Part shown: positions 7,178 through 19,679 of the stretch, piece by piece | Position numbering within the stretch: position 1 is the first letter of the stretch | Layout of the letters: every line of letters starts with the position of its first letter | From: Gemmatimonadota bacterium | GTDB taxonomy: Bacteria > Gemmatimonadota > Gemmatimonadetes > Gemmatimonadales > Gemmatimonadaceae | NCBI GenBank assembly: GCA_003223455.1 | Contig: QHVE01000016.1 | Coordinates: 1 to 50,643 of the forward strand | DNA: 50,643 bases | Reading direction: 5' to 3' | Made by a program: the position numbers and the translations under genes | Notes under the pieces: generated by a model | The model's database searches: none | What the model saw: only the letters and a program-made list of their open reading frames with translations | Told to the model about the DNA's origin: nothing

Positions 7178-8452
7178 ATGCCCGATCGTCATCTTCCCGT
7201 TCGTCCCGATCTCCAGCAGCTGAAGCGCGAGGCGAGGGCACTGCTCGCGGGCATCCGCGCTCATGAGGCCGAGGCGCTGGCCGACCTCGCGGCGTTTCAT
7301 CGGAAACCGATCGATCCCGATACCGCGACGCTGGCCGACGCGCAACTCGTCCTGGCTCGCAGCTACCAGGCGCCGAGCTGGAACCGCCTCGTCCTGGCGT
7401 GTCGGCTGACCGACGCGATCTGGCGCGACGATCTCGACGCGGTGCACGCGCTGATCGAGCGCCATCCCAGGCTGCTGCACGAGTCGGCACTCGTCCGCCC
7501 CAGCAACTGGGGACCGCCGATGTCGTACGCGGCGAACCTCGGTCGCGACCAGATCATCCGGATGTTGTACGAGCAAGGTGCAAGAGATCTCGAGTCGGCG
7601 ATGGACCGCGCAGCGCTTCAGAGCGAGGTGCGCACCGCGGAGATGCTCTATGACCTGATGGGACGACCGCCTCTTCCGGAGGGAATACTCGCCGGCCCCG
7701 CCTACACGCTGAGCGCGTCCGGCACCGAGTTCGCGCTCCGAGTCGGCGCGCGTGTGACGGACGAGCAGGGCAAGCGCCTGGCAGCGCCGGACGTCGTGCT
7801 CGAGACGGACAGCCGGGACCCCGCGGCAAAGCACGCGATCCTCGAGATGTACGTCGCGCACGGGCTCGCGCTCCCCGACACGCCGACGATGGCGCTGCAC
7901 CGCGGGCGGCTCGATCTCCTCGAGGCGCATCTCCAGCGCGATCCCGCCCTGCTGCGACGTACCTTCTCGCACAAGGAGATCTATCCGCCGGAGATCGGAT
8001 GCCACGACGAGGTGCAGGCGACACATGGGACGCCGCTCGCCGGCACCACGCTGCTGCACATGTGCGTGGACTACGACGAGTACGAGATCGCGCAGTGGCT
8101 GCTGGAGCGCGGCGCCGAGGTCGACAGGCCCGCCGAGGTCGATCGCGACGGGTTCGGCGGGCACTCGGCGCTGTTCGGGGCCGTCGTGTCCCAGCCGAAC
8201 TTCTGGATGAATCACGGCGACCGACCGGTGCAGGCCAGATTCGCCCAGCTCCTGCTCGACCACGGTGCGAATCCCAACGCGAAGGCGTCGATCCGGAAGC
8301 GGATGCATCCAGGGTACGGAGACGACGCGCTGTACGAGTACCGTGACGTCACCCCGGTCGAGTATGGCATGCGGTTCAGCCATCGCCTGTTCGTCAACGA
8401 GCGGGCGATGGAGCTGATCCTCCTGCACGGCGGCGGGCGCGTCGAGTCCTGA
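7178..8452 (+). CDS. Ankyrin-repeat protein
   Basis: The 424-residue, probably cytosolic protein opens with a helical DLQQLKREARALLAGI segment of the kind that precedes ankyrin arrays in many bacterial proteins. It then carries degenerate ankyrin repeats at about 95-130 (GPPMSYAANLGRDQIIRMLYEQGA), 230-255, and 285-345 (TTLLHMCVDYDEYEIAQWLLERGAEV; HSALFGAV...LLLDHGANPNAKA). The inter-repeat DGFGGHSALFGAV loop and the late NPNAKASIRKRMHPG are typical. Ankyrin repeats bind proteins; the partner is unknown. It follows the GNAT gene after 12 bp, and a hairpin lies just beyond the stop. Confidence 0.85.
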   Translation: MPDRHLPVRPDLQQLKREARALLAGIRAHEAEALADLAAFHRKPIDPDTATLADAQLVLARSYQAPSWNRLVLACRLTDAIWRDDLDAVHALIERHPRLLHESALVRPSNWGPPMSYAANLGRDQIIRMLYEQGARDLESAMDRAALQSEVRTAEMLYDLMGRPPLPEGILAGPAYTLSASGTEFALRVGARVTDEQGKRLAAPDVVLETDSRDPAAKHAILEMYVAHGLALPDTPTMALHRGRLDLLEAHLQRDPALLRRTFSHKEIYPPEIGCHDEVQATHGTPLAGTTLLHMCVDYDEYEIAQWLLERGAEVDRPAEVDRDGFGGHSALFGAVVSQPNFWMNHGDRPVQARFAQLLLDHGANPNAKASIRKRMHPGYGDDALYEYRDVTPVEYGMRFSHRLFVNERAMELILLHGGGRVES

Positions 8453-8460
8453 GCGCCGAA

Positions 8461-8480
8461 CGCTGGCTGGACAGCCAGCG
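8461..8480 (+). terminator. Short hairpin after the ankyrin gene
   Basis: A perfect 8-bp stem (CGCTGGCT / AGCCAGCG) with a four-base loop starts eight bases past the stop at 8452. No T-run follows. It could end transcription or stabilise the mRNA between the ankyrin and SIMPL genes. Confidence 0.45.
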
Positions 8481-8544
8481 CGCGGCGGTGCATCGTCCGC
8501 CCGCGCCGACTCACACGGACTCACGCGAACATTCGATCGACTGC

Positions 8545-9282
8545 ATGGCCACTCTCGACCGGACGCTGCTCTCCGCCGCCGTGATCGCGCTCGGGCTCAC
8601 GATCGGCGGATTTGCCGTCGGCAACGGTTTCGCCCGAGCGAGGTCGGCGGATCGCTACGTGACGGTGAAGGGGGTAGCCGAGCGCGAGGTACGGGCGAAC
8701 CTCGCGATCTGGCCCCTCCGCGTGGTCGGCGCAGACAACGATCTCACCGCGGCCAACGCGAAAGTCGCGAAGAACCTCGCCGGAGTGCGCGAGTTTCTCG
8801 TGCGGCACGGTGTCGACACGACCCAGGTGCAGCTCGCCGAGTTCACGGTCCACGATGCGTACGCGAACGAGTACGCGCCCGAGCGCCAGCCGGCGAATCG
8901 GTACATCGTCCGGCAGACGATGCTGGTCCGCTCGAATCAGCCGGACAAGGTGCTCGCGGCGAGCCAGCAGGTGAGCGAGCTCGCGGCGATCGGTGTCGTG
9001 GTCTCGTCGGGAGGGAATGGCGAGATGGGTGGAGGGCCGACGTTCGTGTTCTCGGGCCTCAACCAGCTCAAGCCGGCGATGATCGCCGACGCGACGGCAC
9101 GCGCACGCGAGGCGGCCGCGCAGTTCGCGCGCGACTCGGACACCGAGCTCGCCGGGATCCGGCAGGCCAATCAGGGCGTGTTCGAGATTCTGGCGCGCGA
9201 CCAGGCACCTGGGATCTCGGAGGAAAGCCAGATCGCCAAGACGGTGCGGGTGGTGTCCACGATCGACTACTACCTTCGTTGA
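8545..9282 (+). CDS. SIMPL (DUF541) domain envelope protein
   Basis: The 245-residue protein has an N-terminal signal anchor (about residues 6-28). A SIMPL domain follows: RYVTVKGVAEREVRANLAIWPLRV, NDLTAANAKV, then QLAEFTVHDAYANEYA, and the C-terminal ARAREAAAQFARDSDTELAGIRQ segment. SIMPL proteins (YggE, BP26 relatives) lie in the periplasm and form ring-like oligomers. Some limit oxidative stress, others act in signalling. The ATG at 8545 gives the usual start; upstream in-frame codons are not protein-like. The DUF3565 gene follows three bases after the stop. Confidence 0.88.
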   Translation: MATLDRTLLSAAVIALGLTIGGFAVGNGFARARSADRYVTVKGVAEREVRANLAIWPLRVVGADNDLTAANAKVAKNLAGVREFLVRHGVDTTQVQLAEFTVHDAYANEYAPERQPANRYIVRQTMLVRSNQPDKVLAASQQVSELAAIGVVVSSGGNGEMGGGPTFVFSGLNQLKPAMIADATARAREAAAQFARDSDTELAGIRQANQGVFEILARDQAPGISEESQIAKTVRVVSTIDYYLR

Positions 9283-9285
9283 CCG

Positions 9286-9522
9286 ATGCCGGACGTGGCG
9301 CCGGATGATCGAGTGCCCGGCAATCGCGGCATCGCGCGCCGAATCGTCGGCTACCACCTCGACGACGAGGGCGACTGGGTGGCCGAGCTGGAGTGCGGGC
9401 ACGGCCAGCACGTGCGCCACGATCCACCGTGGCAGGTGCGCGCATGGGTGACGACCGAAGAGGGGCGCGCCGCGCGCCTCGGCACGACGCTCGACTGCGT
9501 GCGCTGCACCGAGGCACGGTGA
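9286..9522 (+). CDS. DUF3565 small Cys/His protein
   Basis: The 78-residue cytosolic protein has the DUF3565 pattern: RRIVGYHLDDEGDWVAELECGHGQHVRHDPPWQ and a terminal LDCVRC (in sequence order). The ECGH...H and CxxC pairs could bind one Zn2+. The role of the family is unknown. The gene sits in a dense run: the preceding SIMPL stop is three bases away and the thioesterase ATG is seven bases after its stop, so cotranscription is likely. Confidence 0.85.
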   Translation: MPDVAPDDRVPGNRGIARRIVGYHLDDEGDWVAELECGHGQHVRHDPPWQVRAWVTTEEGRAARLGTTLDCVRCTEAR

Positions 9523-9529
9523 CGTCGCC

Positions 9530-9982
9530 ATGACCGTCCAGCCACGCGACCCGAACTTCGAGACGCGCGTGCGCGACAGCTTCGCACGCCAGCGCTTCAT
9601 GGCGACGCTCGGCGCGTCGCTCGAGCTTGTCGCGCCCGGCGAGATCACGATCGTCTTCGCGCACCGCGCGGAGCTCACCCAGCAGCACGGGTTCCTGCAC
9701 GCGGGCGTGATGACGTCCGTCGTCGACAGTGCGTGCGGCTACGCGGCGCTCAGCCTGATGGAGCCGGGTGTCGGCGTGCTCAGCGTGGAGTTCAAGGTGA
9801 ACATGCTCGCGCCGGCGGTCGGCGAGCGCTTCGTGGCGACCGGCCGTGTCGTACGGTCGGGACGTACGCTGACCGTGTGCAGCGGCGAGGTGACGACGGA
9901 GCGCGACGGCGCGACGGTCGCGGTGCTGCTCATGCAGGCGACGATGATGGCGGTGCGGGGCAGGGAGGGAGTCGCGGATTGA
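9530..9982 (+). CDS. PaaI-family hotdog thioesterase
   Basis: The 150-residue protein has the single hotdog fold of PaaI/YigI-type acyl-CoA thioesterases. The active-site helix appears as QQHGFLHAGVMTSVVDSACGYAAL, with H and D in the expected places. The following strands are VLSVEFKVNMLAPAVGERFVATGRV and a C-terminal VAVLLMQATMMAV. It would hydrolyse aryl- or short acyl-CoA, probably as a tetramer. The exact substrate cannot be told. Its stop overlaps the TTG start of the next GNAT gene. Confidence 0.88.
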   Translation: MTVQPRDPNFETRVRDSFARQRFMATLGASLELVAPGEITIVFAHRAELTQQHGFLHAGVMTSVVDSACGYAALSLMEPGVGVLSVEFKVNMLAPAVGERFVATGRVVRSGRTLTVCSGEVTTERDGATVAVLLMQATMMAVRGREGVAD

Positions 9983-10497
9983 GCGTCGTGGTGCCGCGCC
10001 TCGAGACGCTGCGATTGGTGCTTCGCGCGTTCTCGCCATCGGACGTCGAGCCCTACGCGCGAATGATGGCCGATCCCGAGGTCTGCCGGTTTCTTGGCGA
10101 TGGCAAGCCGCTCGATCGCGCGGACGCGTGGCGTCAGCTGACGCAGATCATTGGTCACTGGGAGCTGCGCGGCTTCGGACTTTGGGCCGTCGAAGAGCGA
10201 GAGACGCGCCAGCTGGTCGGTCGCATCGGCTGTTACGAGCCCGAAGGGTGGCCCGGCTTCGAGATCGGCTACGCGTTGGCGCGAGAGGCCTGCGGACGCG
10301 GATTCGCGCGCGAGGGGGTTGCAGCGGCGCTCGCGTACGCGCGACGGGAGCTGGGGCGGGACGACATCATCAGCCTCATCCGGCCCGCCAATCGCGCGTC
10401 GATCGCGGTCGCCGAGCACTTCGGCGCGCGTCGTACGGGCGACGTGGAGCTCTTTGGCGCGATGACCGACGTCTACACGTACCCGCTCAGTGCGTGA
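9979..10497 (+). CDS. GNAT-family N-acetyltransferase (RimL-like)
   Basis: The 172-residue protein starts with LETLRLVLRAFSPSDVEPYARMM and continues with GFGLWAVEERETRQLVGRIGCYEPEG. The acetyl-CoA loop lies in EIGYALAREACGRGFAREGVAAALAYA (C-G-R-G-F-A), and the C-terminal region is ANRASIAVAEHFGARRTGDV. It resembles Rim-type or small-molecule acetyltransferases; the target is unknown. The TTG at 9979 overlaps the PaaI stop (TTGA). Its 3' end overlaps the convergent DUF4159 gene by 11 bp. Confidence 0.85.
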   Translation: MSVVVPRLETLRLVLRAFSPSDVEPYARMMADPEVCRFLGDGKPLDRADAWRQLTQIIGHWELRGFGLWAVEERETRQLVGRIGCYEPEGWPGFEIGYALAREACGRGFAREGVAAALAYARRELGRDDIISLIRPANRASIAVAEHFGARRTGDVELFGAMTDVYTYPLSA

Positions 10498-11257
10498 GCG
10501 CGTAGACGACGTAGTTCGTGGCCAGCTTGTACGCATCGTTGGAGAAATTGATCGCGTAGTAGCCCTGCCCGGACCACTCCATGTAATCGCCGATGTCGTT
10601 GTTGTAGTTGATGACGACCATCAGCCGCTTCGACGGGTCGTTGTCCTCGTAGATCCCCTTGTACTCGGCGGGCCAGCGGCCGGGCTGGTCGGGGTGGCTC
10701 ATTCCCACGAGGGTAGGGATCTGGAAGAACGAGTTGAACACCGGGTTCGAGACGTCGAGTGGGACGATGCGGCCGTTCGGCAGAACCTTCCTCATCGACT
10801 GCTCGAAGTTCTGCCACTGGTACGGGCCGTAGAAGTCGTCGACGATGAGAAAACCGCCCTTCGCGATCCAGGTGCGAAGTCCGGCGGCCTGACTGTCGTC
10901 GGGATGCCACCATCCGGGCTCGGAGAGATAGGCCACCGGATAGCGGCCGAGCTCCGGATCGTCCATCGCGTGGATGTTGCTCTCGTGAACGTGCGGATGG
11001 ACGCTGGTGAGATCGTTCAGGATGGTCATGAAGTTACGCTCCATGGCCGGATAGTCGAACTCCCACCCGCTGTGCCCCTCCACGGTATAGCTGAGTCGCA
11101 CGAAGGTGAACTTCCCGTCGTACGCGGCGTTCGGCTCCTGGAAGATTCGGCGCCGCCACTGCGCGTAGCCGTGGGTGGCCGACAGCGTGCCTCCGATGAC
11201 GAGCGCCGCGGCGCACGACGCGACGATCGCGGAACGGCGAAGGGCAGGGATGCGCAC
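10487..11257 (-). CDS. Exported DUF4159 protein, paralogue A (last gene of envelope operon)
   Basis: The protein has about 256 residues. An N-terminal signal peptide (RIPALRRSAIVAS then a hydrophobic run ending HGYAQ) exports it. The rest is a DUF4159 domain: AAYDGKFTFVRLSY, DYPAMERNFM, ELGRYPVAYLSEPGWW, KGGFLIVDDFYG, then VVINYNNDIGDYMEWSGQG and NDAYKLATNYVVYALTH. The domain has a flavodoxin/amidotransferase-like fold and unknown activity. GTG at 11257 gives the best signal peptide; a TTG at 11263 would overlap the upstream stop. It is close kin of paralogue B next door, clearly a tandem duplicate. Confidence 0.85.
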   Translation of the reverse strand: MRIPALRRSAIVASCAAALVIGGTLSATHGYAQWRRRIFQEPNAAYDGKFTFVRLSYTVEGHSGWEFDYPAMERNFMTILNDLTSVHPHVHESNIHAMDDPELGRYPVAYLSEPGWWHPDDSQAAGLRTWIAKGGFLIVDDFYGPYQWQNFEQSMRKVLPNGRIVPLDVSNPVFNSFFQIPTLVGMSHPDQPGRWPAEYKGIYEDNDPSKRLMVVINYNNDIGDYMEWSGQGYYAINFSNDAYKLATNYVVYALTH

Positions 11258-11259
11258 GC

Positions 11260-12030
11260 TCAATGGGTCAGCCCGTACACGATGTAGTTCGTGGCCAGCT
11301 TGTACGCGTCGTTGGAGAAGTTGATCGCGTACACACCCTGACCCGACCACTCCATGTAGTCGCCGATGTCATTGTTGTAGTTGATGACGACGAGCAGCCG
11401 CTTCGCCGGATTGTTGTCCTCGTAAATGCCGAGGTACTGCGCCTTCGCGGTGGCGTCGTCGGGGTGCGTCATCCCTTCGAGCGTCTCGATCTTGAAGAAC
11501 GAGTTGAAGATCGCGTGCGAGACGTCGAGCGGGACGATGCGCGCGTCGGGGAGCACCTTCTTCATCGCGCGCTCGAAGGTATCCCACTGGCGATGGTAGA
11601 AGTCGTCGACGATGAGGAAGCCGCCCTTGCCGATCCACTGCCGGAGTGCGGCGGCTTCCTCGTCGGTAGGCGTCCAGAACCCCGGCTCGCACACGTACGC
11701 GACCGCGTAGCGCGAGAGCGCAGGATCGTCCATCGTGAGGATGTTGCTGTGCCCGACCCGCGGGTGGACCGTCGTGAGATCGTTGAGGATCGTCATGAAG
11801 TTCCGTTCCATCGCCGGGTAGTCGGCGATCCAGCGGTTGGACCATCCGGTGTAGCGCAGCCGCACGAAAGTGAACTGGCCGTCGTACTCGGCGTTCGGTT
11901 CGATGCTCGGGCGGAAGTAGCCGCGCTGGGCGCCCGCCCGCGCCGCGGCGAGCGTGGCACCCAGCGCGAGCGCGATGGCCAGCGCGCGCCGATGGGCGCG
12001 CGCACCGTGAAGCAGGCCGGCGATCGACAT
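11260..12030 (-). CDS. Exported DUF4159 protein, paralogue B
   Basis: The 256-residue protein starts at the ATG at 12030. A signal peptide (about residues 1-35, arginine-rich start, core ALAIALALGATLAAARAGA) precedes the DUF4159 domain. Matching blocks with paralogue A are GQFTFVRLRY, YPAMERNFMTILNDLT, PALSRYAVAYVCEPGFW, GKGGFLIVDDFY and INYNNDIGDYMEWSGQG. The ends of the two genes are also nearly identical in DNA, for example 11286-11330 against 10519-10563. It lies 13 bp downstream of the DUF4175 gene in the leftward operon. Function unknown; location periplasmic or membrane-bound. Confidence 0.85.
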   Translation of the reverse strand: MSIAGLLHGARAHRRALAIALALGATLAAARAGAQRGYFRPSIEPNAEYDGQFTFVRLRYTGWSNRWIADYPAMERNFMTILNDLTTVHPRVGHSNILTMDDPALSRYAVAYVCEPGFWTPTDEEAAALRQWIGKGGFLIVDDFYHRQWDTFERAMKKVLPDARIVPLDVSHAIFNSFFKIETLEGMTHPDDATAKAQYLGIYEDNNPAKRLLVVINYNNDIGDYMEWSGQGVYAINFSNDAYKLATNYIVYGLTH

Positions 12031-12043
12031 GCTCCGAATCGCG

Positions 12044-15654
<3,611 letters not shown>

Positions 15655-15658
<4 letters not shown>

Positions 15659-17730
15659 GAGCCATCTCCGGAAGACGGAACGGTCGTGAGTGGATTGGCG
15701 ACGCCGCGCCATCCGCGGCTCGCCATCAGCATCTCGAGCAGAAGGAGCAGGGCGAGCACGCCGATGACGATACGCCACAGCCCCTGCCGACGCTCGATCT
15801 CGGCCGGTGCGGGAGGCGTGTCGGACGTCATCGCGCTCGCATCGCCACGGCGCACGCCAGCGAGGAGCTCGGCTTCGGAGATCGCCGAGAGGTCGGATTC
15901 CGCCGGCGGTGTGTTCACGGCGAGCTCGGCGACTGGCGCGCTGCGGGTCTGTCCGTCATGCAGCACGTAGATCCCCGACTCGCGCAGGGGCACGCTCGCG
16001 GCGCGACTGTCGCGCGCCGGCCGGACGATCGAGCCGTCCGGCGTGGAGACGACGGGCTCACGCGCCGCAGCGGGGAGCACCCAGCTCTCGCCCGTGGTGC
16101 GGGCGAGCGGGGTCGCGGCGCGGCCGGTCGCGTAGAGCACGAGCCGCCGCACGAAGGGGAGATATGCCGGCTGAAGCGGAAAATCGCCCGCGCGCGCGTC
16201 GAGCGGCATGCCCAGCTCGATCACGCGTCCGGTTCCCTCGGTCCGCTCGATGATCGCCGCCGAGCCGTCGTCGAACCGCGCGACGATCTCACCGCCGTTC
16301 GCCGGCTCGAGCCGGGCGTGACGGAGAAACCGCGGCGCGACGAGCGCGGCGGGCGTCTCGCGAAACGGCGCCAGCAAGGGATGATCGATCCGTACGTCAC
16401 CGAGCGAGCCGCCTCGGTCGTCGGAGCGGTCGGCGTAGTTCTCGATGGAGGCTGGAAGGATCGCTGCGGTGGACGAACGTCTGGCCAGCCGCCGACCGGC
16501 GAGCTGCACGAGTCCTCCGCCGCGCGTGGTCCACGCGCGCAGCGCCTCGCCGGCGCTTCCGCTCGGCGGCGGTGCGTCCCAGAGCAGCACGAGCGCGACG
16601 TCGCGCAGCTCGTCCGCGTCGATGGCCGATGGGCGCACACGCTGCAGCCGCACCGACGGCGCACGGCCCACGGCGAGCGCGCGCTCGATGTACAACGTCT
16701 CGTCGCGCTCCGCGTCGTCTGGGGCGACGAGCAGCACGCGCACCTCGTCGTTCGACGTGAGCGTGAAGCGCGTCGTATCGTCGGCGGCGAGCGAGTCGGC
16801 ATCGATCGTGACTTCGCCGCGCACGAGGCCAGCGGGGATCGGTACCGGATCGAACGCGACCTTGGTGTCGCCCGCGGCGTTCACGGACAGCATGCGCGTG
16901 CCGCTCGGTCGGCCGTTGAGCCGGAGCATCACCGTCATCGGCCGAGCGACGCTGGCCGAGCGCGAGGTGACGTGCGCGGTGACGGCAAGCTGCTCGCGGG
17001 CGCCGCCGGTGATCGGGCGCGCCTCCGTCACGGCGACGCTGGCATTCGGGCGTGACGTCGCTGACGACGACAGCCCGACGGTGCGCACGCGCATCGTGGC
17101 CGGGATCTCGAGACCGGCGAGACCGGCGAGACCGCTGCGCTGCATGTCGGTCACGAGCACGACGTCCACCGGCGCGAGGCCGGTGCGTGCGTCGGCGGCA
17201 ATCTGCCGCGCCGTCCGGAGGCCCGCCGCGTAGCGCGTGCCGGCCGCGCCGGGCTTGGCGTTCGCCAGCGCGGCCAGCGCGAGACCCTTGTCCGTCGTGA
17301 GCGGCTGGGCGACGTACGCCTCGTCGTCGAACAGCACGAGTGCGACGCGATCCGTCGCGCCGAGACCGGCGATGGCGCGTCTCGCCTCGTTCACCGCCCG
17401 CTCCCACACCCCACGGTGGCCCATGCTCATGGAGCGGTCGAGCAGCACGATCACGGTGCGGTCGGATACCGAGGCGTGCGTCACGCCGGGCCGCGACCAG
17501 AGCGGCCGAGCGAACGCGAGCACCAACAGCACGATCGCGAGCGCGCGCAGCAGGAGCAGCGGCCAGTCCGTGATGCGCCGACGCTGCGCCGTGCGGATCG
17601 GCAGCCGCTCGACGAACATCAGCGACGGGAAGCGGTGCGGCGTGTCCTTGTCGCGATGCCTGAGATGCAGCACGATCGGCACGACCACGGCCGCGAAGCC
17701 GGCGAGGAACGCGGGGACGAGGAAGCCCAT
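15655..17730 (-). CDS. BatA-like membrane protein with VWA domain
   Basis: The 691-residue protein has the BatA N-terminal region (FLVPAFLAGFAAVVVPIVLHL, about 1-22, followed by FPSLMFVERLP and a second helix at about 56-79). A von Willebrand A domain begins at RTVIVLLDRSMSMGHRG with the MIDAS motif DxSxS. A large region follows that includes an amidotransferase-like fold (about 330-560). A C-terminal helix (LWRIVIGVLALLLLLEML) is near 660-682. VWA proteins of this kind pair with MoxR ATPases. Its stop TGA overlaps the DUF4175 ATG, and its ATG overlaps the DUF58 stop by one base. Confidence 0.88.
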
Positions 17731-18629
17731 CAGCGCACCCGGCTCCGCGCGAGGCGGCGGTCGAGGTACGCGTGGAGCGCACGGTCGAGCGGCTGGTCGG
17801 TATCCACGCGAACGTAGTCCGCTCCGGAGGCGGCGAACCGTTTCGCCACCGCGGCGAAGTGAGTCTTCGACTGCTCGAGGTAGCGCTTGCGCAGGTCGTC
17901 GGGGCGCACGGCGATGCGCGTCTTCGACTCGGAATCCTCGAACGTGGCCGCGGCGGTGAAGGGGAAGTCCCGCTCCGCCGCATCGACGACGTGGAAGATG
18001 ATCAGGTCCTGCCCGCGCATGCGCAGCGCATCGGCGCTGCGACCGAGCTCCTCGGGCGATTCGTAGCAGTCGGTGACGAGTACGGTGATGCCGGCGCGCC
18101 TCGTCATGTGCGCGAGCCGCTGCACGGGCGTGGCGAGCGTGCCGGCGCCCGTCGCCTTCGAGCGCGCGAGCGTGTGGAGCAGCAGCTGGAGATGTCGCGC
18201 CGAGGGGGGCACCACGTCGACGATGTCGCCCGTGAACGTCGCGAGCCCGACCCGATCGCCCTGCTGCTGCGAGAGCCACGCGAGCGACGCGATGAGGAAT
18301 CGGCCGTAGTCGTACTTGGTCACGCCGTGACTGCCGTAGTCCATCGACGCCGAGGAGTCGAGCGCGAAGATCACGCTCGCGTTGGTGTCGGCCTCGAACT
18401 CCTTCATGTAGAAGCGGTCGGTGCGGCCAAGCAGGCGCCAGTCGATGCGCCGGAGATCGTCGCCCGGCTGATACGCGCGATGCTGCGCGAAGTCCGTCGA
18501 CGAGCCCTTTCGCATCGAGCGATGCTGCCCGTGCATGAAGCCATCCACCACCGTCCTCGCGAGCAGCGCGAGATCGGAGATCCGCGCCAGCAGCGCGGGG
18601 TCGAGGAAGGAGGCGGGGGCGGTCGGCAC
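17730..18629 (-). CDS. DUF58 domain protein (VWA-like)
   Basis: The 299-residue DUF58 protein has the family signature SSTDFAQHRAYQPGDDLRRIDWR followed by YMKEFEADTNASVIFALDSSASM, which is a MIDAS-like DxSxS. It lacks membrane helices, so it is probably a cytosolic or peripheral partner of the MoxR ATPase encoded just upstream. In known MoxR systems a DUF58 protein and a VWA protein work with the ATPase in metal insertion or complex assembly. The start is GTG at 18629, one base after the MoxR stop, which points to coupled translation. Confidence 0.9.
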   Translation of the reverse strand: MPTAPASFLDPALLARISDLALLARTVVDGFMHGQHRSMRKGSSTDFAQHRAYQPGDDLRRIDWRLLGRTDRFYMKEFEADTNASVIFALDSSASMDYGSHGVTKYDYGRFLIASLAWLSQQQGDRVGLATFTGDIVDVVPPSARHLQLLLHTLARSKATGAGTLATPVQRLAHMTRRAGITVLVTDCYESPEELGRSADALRMRGQDLIIFHVVDAAERDFPFTAAATFEDSESKTRIAVRPDDLRKRYLEQSKTHFAAVAKRFAASGADYVRVDTDQPLDRALHAYLDRRLARSRVR

Positions 18630-18630
18630 G

Positions 18631-19665
18631 TCAGATCGCGGCGCGCGGTGTGGGGACGGCGGTGATCAGCTTGGAGATCAGCGTCTCCGTCGTGACCTTC
18701 TCCGACTGCGCCTGGAAGTTGAGCAGGATGCGATGCCGCATCACGGGCAGCGCGAGGGCGCGCACGTCGTCGAACGTGACGTGGGTACGACCCTGCAGCA
18801 GCGCGCGCGCCTTGGAGCCGAGGATGAGCGCCTGCGCGGCGCGAACGCTGGCCCCGTACGATACCCAATCCCTGATGAAGCTCGGCGCACCGGGCTCCGT
18901 CGGCCGACTGAGCCGGACGAGCCGGACGGCGAACCGCGTGACCTCGTCCGCGACGGGTACGCGGCGTACGACGCGCTGGAAGGCGAGGATCTCTTCGCGC
19001 GTGACCACGGACTTCACGGCGTCCACCGGCACCGTCGTCGTCGAGCGGACGACGTCGACCTCCTCGTCCTCGGGCAGATAGCCGAGCACGATCTCGAACA
19101 TGAACCGGTCGAGCTGCGCCTCGGGGAGGGGATACGTGCCTTCGAGCTCGATCGGGTTCTGCGTCGCGAAGACGAAGAACGGCGGCTCGAGGTCGTACGT
19201 CCTCCCCTGCACGGTCACGCGCCGCTCCTGCATCGCCTCGAGCAGCGCCGCCTGCGTCTTCGGCGGCGTGCGGTTGATCTCGTCGGCAAGCAGCACGTTG
19301 GCGAACACTGGCCCCGGCATGAAGATCAGTCGCCGCCGTCCGGTTTCCGGATCGTCCTGGATGACGTCGGTCCCCGTCACGTCCGACGGCATGAGATCGG
19401 GGGTGAACTGGATGCGCGAGAAGGTGAGCGCGAGCGCCCTCGACATCGTCGAGATGAGCAGCGTCTTGGCGAGGCCGGGCACCCCGACCAGGAGGCAATT
19501 GCCACCGGCGAACAGCGCGATGAGCGCCTGCTCGACGATGTCCTCGTTGCCGACGATCACCTTGCGAATCTCCGTCGAGATGCGGCTGCCCGCCTCGGTG
19601 AGGCGGTCGGCCAGCTCGGCGTCGTCGAGCCGATCCAGGTCGGTGGGAGTGGCGGTTGCGGTCAA
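18631..19665 (-). CDS. MoxR-family AAA+ ATPase (TTG start)
   Basis: The 344-residue protein has the MoxR AAA+ core: Walker A (GVPGLAKT), the QFTPDLMPSDVTGTD loop, Walker B (VLLADEINRTPPKTQAALLEAMQE), sensor 1 (FATQNPIELEGTYPLPEAQLDRF) and a C-terminal AAA_lid region. MoxR proteins are chaperone-like hexamers that act on VWA partners. The TTG at 19665 is supported by a strong GAGGAG about five bases upstream and by the 14-base gap to the preceding stop. It is the energy source of this operon; its clients are probably the membrane VWA and DUF4175 proteins (inference). Confidence 0.92.
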   Translation of the reverse strand: MTATATPTDLDRLDDAELADRLTEAGSRISTEIRKVIVGNEDIVEQALIALFAGGNCLLVGVPGLAKTLLISTMSRALALTFSRIQFTPDLMPSDVTGTDVIQDDPETGRRRLIFMPGPVFANVLLADEINRTPPKTQAALLEAMQERRVTVQGRTYDLEPPFFVFATQNPIELEGTYPLPEAQLDRFMFEIVLGYLPEDEEVDVVRSTTTVPVDAVKSVVTREEILAFQRVVRRVPVADEVTRFAVRLVRLSRPTEPGAPSFIRDWVSYGASVRAAQALILGSKARALLQGRTHVTFDDVRALALPVMRHRILLNFQAQSEKVTTETLISKLITAVPTPRAAI

Positions 19666-19679
19666 GCGGCTCCTCGTGG

